Assembly: GCF_017589495.1 (NCBI RefSeq)
Contig: NC_063211.1
Span: 20,560,384 to 20,624,383 of the forward strand
Reading direction: 5' to 3'
Length of the DNA: 64,000 nucleotides
Source: Alosa alosa
Lineage: Eukaryota; Chordata; Actinopteri; Clupeiformes; Clupeidae
Both the position numbers and the translations under genes were made by a program. The notes under the pieces were generated by a model. It was not told where the DNA came from. It saw nothing but the letters and a program-made list of their open reading frames with translations, and ran no database searches. Shown piece after piece: positions 6,711 to 64,000 of this stretch (the first letter of the stretch is position 1; every line of letters begins with the position of its first letter).

Positions 6711-9700
6711 AATACCTTACCTCACCATATTAAGGAGTATGGCCACCTATGAATTCTGTAGAAAAGGGCAAACTAGTTTGTAGCGCTGGAAGCATGGGTT
6801 TTCTCCTTACTCGTGTAGGTTTGTGAGCTGAATACTATAGCGGCGAAGACATTGAAAGTCGTCCTATCGGCGTCTGTAAGAGGTGGCTCTCATAGAGGTG
6901 GCCTCTCCACGGAAAATAGCCCAGAGGAATTAAGCCTTAGAGGATTGCCCCCCTCCACACTTAGACACCACTCACACACACCAAAGTCAGAAGCATTTAT
7001 CGTCTTTGGCGTCACTTTACACACCCTCTCCCTTGAGGTGTATCAGTGGCCTCTCCAGCATAAACCATAACAGTACGTGGCAGCTACAGGATCTTATGCA
7101 GTTTGTTCAAATACTTTGGAGATCAGTGGGGTGAGGTCCGTAAAGGCCCTCGGACTACGACAGGAAATGCTTTACCTGTTCATATGAGATTATTACGACA
7201 CATATCTATGACACACTCTCACCCGCAGCAGTTAGTCTGAAATGTTAAAAACATCCCAAGTGCCTTAAGGATTTTATTTCATTTGATTTCATGCATTAGT
7301 GACATGTAATGGCTTCTGTGTGTTGATTTTAACTGTGATCTGTTTGCTGGCTCTGTTGATTTAACAGATAGGAAATTAAAGGTTTGGTTGGTACTGTAAA
7401 TATGCAACACATAGTGATGCCCCAACTAAAGTATGCCACTTACTTATTCTTATAATAGTAATTAAAAAATGGAAAGATTGTCCCTATTGTCCCTCCGGTG
7501 TGATCCCTCGTTGTGGATGCCTTCAGAGATTTCCTGTTTGTAGTGAAGAGGACACCTGGTTCTGTGGGGGATGTGACCGGAGATGGACTGATAGGAGATA
7601 GACTGATAGTGAATGTGTCATTCACCGGTGCAGTGGATGAGGAAGGTGGAGTGATCAGAGGTGTTGGTTGAACCATGTTGGTTTGTGAGGGAGATAGTTG
7701 GAAGTGATGGTGCGTAGCTACAAGAAGGCTGGTGTGGTTGAACGGGAAACATGGAAGAGGACTAACCAGAGGACATATCAGGATGCGACAGCATTTTGGC
7801 ACTTTCAGTTTCTTTCTTTCAAACAGATCGGTTCTCTCTCATACACACACACACACACACACACACATACATACAGTATACACAGAGAGAGAGAGAGAGA
7901 GAGTTATGAGCATGGAATCCTGGCATGCTCCTAGAAATTCACAAAATGGAAGAGTGCGCAAAAAAAAAACACTGGTGCCAACTTTCCAAATGATTCTCAT
8001 CGTTCTGGGGTTCAGCGCTACTCAGCCAACTAATTAAATGTGTTTTCTGTATGCTTTAGAACAATGGAATAATAGAAGCACTTGCTACTGCAGATGTCTG
8101 TTTTCTCCTGCCCCCCCCCCCCCCCCCCCCACACAACCCCAACCAGCCGCTCACTGGAGTGGTTCAGGCCCAGATCTGGTCCTCTCCTGGGCTTCTTCCG
8201 GCTCCATACCATCCCATAATCATCTGCTATCTAGACAGAGGGCAAGTTTATTTTGTAAATGCAGTATCATCGTATTATTTACATTTTTTTAAATGTATGT
8301 ATGTGAATTTATTGTTTGTTTGTTTGTTTGTTTGTCTGTGTGCTACCTGGCCTTATAAGAGCCCTCACGTACCATGTACCATTTTGTACAATTTTCTGCA
8401 CAGCTGTTAAATATGTAAGCCATTTTTGACGGATTTTTCCTAAAATACAGCATAAGTATATTGTAGCTTTGACCTTTTTTCTTGCTATTTTGTAATTGCA
8501 AAGAGCCCCTCTTCTCTGTGTCTCATTATTAATATTTCATTCTTGTGCTATTAAAAGGCATTTCGATGACTCTACAATTAGTGTGATCTTCTTTTCACAG
8601 GCTATCATAGTCCGAACGGCTAAGTGGGTGCTTAAAACAAGGGCCACTCGCAAGTCCTTTCCCATCTCCTTTTCTTTTTCTTAATGGCCACAAGAGGGTG
8701 CTTTCATCCATGCCTTTCCCATCATCATCTCTCTCTCTCTTTCTCTTTATCAATCAGTTACACAACAATTGCGAAGAATGTCAGACTCGTTGCAGGTCTG
8801 CCCAAGCAGTAATTAACTCTGCATCATGTGTTCTAGTTACCCACTGGGGCCCGCTGAGCGAAGCGGAGCGCAGAGCAAGCGGCAGAGGACAGCGGATTTT
8901 CCCAGAATAAACTGACACACATCTCTCGCAGTGTTTAGACGCCACCGCTAATAAGCTTTAATGTGGGATTTATGTTTTTCTTTTCATGGCTGAGAAGGAC
9001 TGTGGCTTCAAAAACGATGAAGTGAGATCGAATTGGGTGGCTGAATAAACACCTGAATAGATTGAAGATGACCCATGGCGCTGGGGATAGAAGTTTATCG
9101 GTCGCTTGTTGACAGATCTTCTGAGGGAATTTCAGTGCAGAATGTATACCCTCGCCGTAGAAATGACTGACATTTTATTGCAAAATAATTAGAATATCGA
9201 CCGATTTTTATTGCCGGTAGCCGATATTGATTTTCATAGGGCTATTGTCTAGCTCTAAAGTTTGGTAACACAATGAGAAAGTGTAGGGTACAATTGAATT
9301 TCGTTATAAGCTTCCATTTTTATTAATCCATATAGTTATTTATCTATATTTCTTCCTTCATGATCTAAACATTTTTTTTTGTTTTTATTTATTTCCTCTT
9401 TTTGGTAATTTCAGTCAGATCTGGAAAATGGACATTTGGCCAAAACAAACAAACAAAAACAAAAAAACGCTGAGTCATGCCCTTCTACACCAAAATTCCT
9501 GCAGTAGGCCTATCATTCTTTGGACATAAAATGTCCCTGCTATAGTATGGTCTTGTCCTCCAAGACTCACATAAAGTCCATTCTTCAGGTGCACACACAC
9601 ACACACACACTGCTCACATTTCACACTCTGGTAAATATGTTCATTCACAATAATTATGCCAACTTTCAGAAATACACAGCACAAACAGAAGGCGTTTGGC

Positions 9701-9880
9701 ACATTAAGTTCTCTGTTAAATGTCGTGAATAAATTATGCATTCTGCATTTGTTCCGTCCTAAAATGCTGACAATTACACATGGTAGAAGATACACATCTT
9801 TTCCGTCTTCAATATCAAATGTAATGCTAAAATGCTATGATAATCTTGATCCAACGTCTGTCCTGATCATACAAATCGAT
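6711..9880. other. Intergenic region between the two AHR genes
   Basis: No gene is recognised. Contents: CA (7844-7867) and GA (7880-7902) repeats, a C homopolymer (about 8108-8130), a TTTG repeat (8313-8335), a stretch near 9195-9235 resembling a dispersed fish repeat (ATATCGACCGATTTTTATTG), and a short CA repeat at 9592-9610. Open frames here have no recognisable protein similarity. Confidence 0.6.
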
Positions 9881-10200
9881 GATCCTGCAGAAAGGTTCCG
9901 TCCCTCCAGCAGAACCGGCGGCTTACAGGCCTCGGTGCTGTGCTATTCTGTGCTGCGATTGGACAAACGAGTCGGATAGTGAGCGCGTCGGGCCTGACGT
10001 GTTCGCCCGTGTATCTGGGAGATTTTTTCCCTCCTATGCCTCTTAACCCATACCTCAGGCCTGTGCTTCGCTGCGCGCTCCCGTTCAAATCTGTGCCGGT
10101 CGCCTGGTCACTAGAATGAGTGCCCTACTCTGACTTGGTGGAGAAGGGAGAGGGAGGGGGTTGTTGACGTCGAGAGCGCGCAAGAGCTCGTTACAGAAGA
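9880..10200 (+). promoter_or_regulatory. Putative promoter of gene B
   Basis: CpG-rich block 0.6-0.9 kb before the gene B start codon, unlike the AT-rich flanks. It has an inverted CCAAT box (GATTGG, 9957-9962) and two CRE-like cores (TGACGT at 9995-10000; TGACGTCG at 10165-10172). A GA/G-rich stretch lies at 10138-10160. I see no TATA box. Placement before a coding exon 1 whose frame is closed upstream supports a promoter and 5' UTR here. The exact start site is unknown. Confidence 0.5.
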
Positions 10201-10792
10201 GGAGCTTTGCAAAGATGAATTAGATGCTAAGTCTTGACGCAATTTAAATGTCGTTTGTTTTTATATGCCAACTTAACATTAAATCAACTTTGTTTTCGTC
10301 TCGTTCGATAAGTGTCGTCTTAAACAGGTGCTGCGTTTGGACTGCTATCATCATTGCCTAAATGACGAAGGGGACATGCTCTTGCTGGCACCAACTAGGT
10401 CAATTAATGTTGAAATAGGATACTTTTCACGCTGCCTCGCCGGATTGATGGGATGCTAAATCAGTACTTCAATTCAATTCTGTTAATACATCATTTATGC
10501 CCAAATGATTTTTGCTCACATAAGATGGATTCGCAGTTTTGATTGATGGAACCGTGCAAGTAAAAGGATTTGGGAGCACGGTCGGTGCATTTCAACGCTA
10601 CTTGTAAATTCGTATTCGTTTTTTGAGTCTTTACAATGAAAACTTAAAGACATAATTTGCATTGGGGTTGTCGTGGTATTTGTGCATTGTGTTTTTGCGG
10701 GAGAAGAGACTGTAAATCTTCTGCCAGATATGTGTTGGTCGAACAACACTGTGCTGAAATACAGGAATACAGACCTACTGTAGAGCCTTAAA

Positions 10793-61616
<50,824 letters not shown>

Positions 61617-64000
61617 GTGAGTTGAGCTGCTTCTGGGATTCACTACCACTGGCCATCCACAGCCTCAGCCTCTGGAAAAAGGCTACACCAGTTAGCCTAT
61701 AGCTCCTATTTAGCTATAGGCTAATTGGTGTAACCCACTTCCAGTAATTATGCTAAGCTAGGCTAACATTGTCAGATTAGGTAATGGCACACACAGAGAA
61801 GAAAAGGGTGTGTATCCTCTCATCCAGGGGCGCAGGAGATATTTTGAAAGTGAGGGGGACCAAATTGTGAACACAAACCCATAGTGAGATCAGATTTCCA
61901 GATATCGGATTCACCACCTCTGGCCCACTTTCGACCATCATATTTTAAACTTGCCAGAATATTAAGATAATACCATTGATTGTTTTCAAACAATTGTTTT
62001 CACTACTTGGGCCAATTGTAGAATACTGGTCACTACTTGGGCCAATGGTAGAAAAAAGCAACATGGGATGTTGATGTTTTATGAAGCCATGAATGAATCA
62101 TCATGCATATGATCCAAACATAGACTACATGATCAAATAGCCTAGTTAGGCCTACTTAAATTGTCTGGTATAAACCAAATCAACTCTCCACTGTGTGTTT
62201 GCAGTTAATATTTATGCAACGTTAGAACTTAACAAGTGTTGGTTTAACAAGTTACCAGTCCAGAACACACAGAAAATTGCAACAGAAAGTTGCCTTTATA
62301 ATCAACTATTTGTTCCAACAGCATTTAAACCAAGCATTTATAAAATTGAAAAAAAAAATGTACATAAGAAGTAAAATAAAATACTGTTACTGTAGTGACT
62401 GTATCACACTATCCCAAGCTTCAAAGAGCTCCCCACGTCTGTGACAGGCAGACGTGACGTGACACCGCTAAATTCTCAGCTTGTTTATACCCCACACTGA
62501 ACGCATAAGAACGCTATGCACTATGAACGAAGGTTTGAAATAAATGTCTTAGAACAAAAACGTTGATAGACTTGTATTTTAGGCTAGTGAAAACGAGTTG
62601 ATAAGTAGGCCTATAGGCTAGTTGAGTTTGTTATCATAAACATAACAGCTAACGTCATGTTGAGCAGGAGAAGTTGAGCACTAGGCTACCATAAATCCTC
62701 AAATTATGCCCGGGATTGATTCTATTTATAGCAGGACAAATAAAGGCAGGTTCCCATACAAGACGGGGTAACAATTGCCTACCATACCAACAAATGCCAT
62801 TAGTCCACTAGAAGACATTGTTCGATTTAGGTCAATGAAATAACCTCTTCTTAATATTTTATTATATGTTGTATTGTATTGTATTATGTTGGTTGGATTA
62901 ATAACCTACTGTTGGCAAAGAAAAGTCGTTTACCTACCATGGGTCTCCAACAAACGTTCTCAAGCTCATTCTCTTGCCGCCCCTTTCGATCTAATTGCCA
63001 GAGGCTGAAGCCTATTAGCCTAAACACAATTGTTGCGACTCAAGGCATTCCAGCCTACGAATTTTATTTAAAAAAAAAAATACTAAATCATGCATAATTA
63101 AACAATAACTAAATTTAGGCTACTTGTCTACGCAAAAGGTTTCCATTACAGCACAACCCCTATTCAATGAAGGGCTGCCTTGTCTCAAGAATAAACAGCA
63201 GTGGAAATCCCCGACACTTTTTTCAACTGCATGAAACTTAACAGTGAACCATCAAATATCTCCCAGATTTCAGTGCCCATCAGTCCCAACATTTAGCAAT
63301 ATAATTCAACAGTCCAAAAGTAAATTAAATCCCAAACCAAACCGAAAATGCTTTTGATAGCCTACCGGTATGCATGCCTCTCCAAACGAAATGCATGTCT
63401 AAATGCAGGTTAGTCATATTTAAAAAAGCCTGCCTCCAATACCAGCCTGCCTCAAATAAAGATGATGATAAATGATTTATGCTAAGCAAGTAGCCTGGAT
63501 TATTTTATGATTGTTAGTAGACAAACTGGCTTCCGATATCCAACAGAGTGAATATGAGATTGTGCAGTCTTACAGTACTCTAGATGGCTGTGGTTAGTGA
63601 TGTGATGCTGTTAATGGGGAGTTTTACAGTTAGCGCAAATCCTATATGTTATTATTTATTTAGCGTACCTATAAGGCTTTTTTTCCTTATCAAAAGTGAG
63701 GGGGACGACGGCCATCTCTTCAGCACTGCGTGGGACATATCCCCCACGTCCCCCGTGCCTCCTGCGCCTCTGCTCTCATCTAACTCTGGGGTAGACGGCA
63801 AATAAGCTCATTTCCCAAAAAGCTGGAGTGTTCTTTTAAGTCTAACTATATCCAATGGCCTAAAGGCCCTTGGTCTTTAAGAAAAAGAAAATCAGTTTGG
63901 ATAAAGTCTGGAATTGTTAATTGCATAATGAATAATCTGTCAGTCAGGTTGAGATGTGGCCACTCCCAGACCCCCATCTGTTCGTCCTGGCCGAGCCTCT
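61617..64000 (+). other. Gene B intron 4, 5' part
   Basis: Intron 4 runs to the end of the window. Most of it is the hAT-like element 61825-63772. I looked for the next AHR exon (expected to encode a segment like D-V-HQSVYELIHTED) and did not find it. Confidence 0.7.
61825..63772. mobile_element. hAT-like DNA transposon with perfect 8-bp target duplication
   Basis: The left end CAGGGGCGCAGGAGA and the reverse complement of the right end (CAGAGGCGCAGGAGGCACGG) are inverted. CTCTCATC flanks both ends exactly (61817-61824 and 63773-63780). GTGAGGGGGAC occurs near both ends in direct orientation (61850-61860 and 63695-63705). No transposase frame is visible in its 1948 bp, so it is non-autonomous or gutted. 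Confidence 0.88.

Noticed and set aside
61617..64000. Search for gene B exon 5
   Set aside because: No sequence encoding the expected PAS-A continuation with a fitting acceptor was found. The exon probably lies beyond 64000.

Overview
The window is genomic DNA from a ray-finned fish, most likely a teleost. It is intron-rich and crowded with GT, CA and CT microsatellites. It also carries L2-type LINE fragments, a tRNA-derived SINE of fish type, and several hAT-like or other terminal-inverted-repeat DNA elements. The only genes I can support are two aryl hydrocarbon receptor (AHR) genes in tandem on the + strand. Tandem AHR genes are a known feature of teleost genomes (AHR1/AHR2 pairs). I cannot settle by eye which paralogue each one is.

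Gene A (1-4420) is the 3' half of an AHR. Five exons, homologous to mammalian exons 7-11, lie at 193-395, 971-1080, 1465-1606, 1915-3952 and 4313-4420. They form one open frame of 866 codons plus a stop: the C-terminal part of PAS-B, then a very long transactivation exon with acidic and Q-rich parts. The introns are short (308-575 bp) and full of simple repeats. A GT tract abuts the exon 8 acceptor and a CT tract lies just before the exon 10 acceptor. About 6.4 kb separates this stop codon from the next start codon. That interval holds a decayed second copy of part of exon 10 (5298-5490), a foldback element and microsatellites.

Gene B (start codon 10793, continuing past the window) is the 5' half of a second AHR. 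Exons 1-4 are at 10793-10833, 12122-12309, 46839-46954 and 61527-61616. All phases agree, giving 145 codons: the nuclear-localisation region, bHLH, linker and the start of PAS-A. Its introns are very large (1.3, 34.5 and 14.6 kb, and more than 2.4 kb for intron 4), the opposite of gene A. A CpG-rich, TATA-less promoter-like block lies at about 9880-10200.

The introns of gene B hold most of the mobile DNA. The best-supported insertions are two hAT-like elements with perfect 8-bp target duplications (43401-45261, itself interrupted by a 5'-truncated L2 with a 7-bp duplication; and 61825-63772). Others are a TIR element with a nested hAT-like insertion (22099-23310), a 1.5-kb element with TACA duplications (34080-35605), a minus-strand L2 of about 1.7 kb (56621-58345), and a possible solo LTR (59853-61116). 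Possible regulatory sites include nuclear-receptor half-site clusters in both genes (1119-1138 and 42260-42321), FOX-motif arrays (about 406-782 and 35660-35955) and an intronic CpG-rich block (56280-56480).

I found no undescribed multi-gene system. The most interesting leads are the TG-repeat splice acceptor, the exon-10 relic between the two receptors, the possible intronic polyadenylation isoform of gene A, and the half-site clusters.
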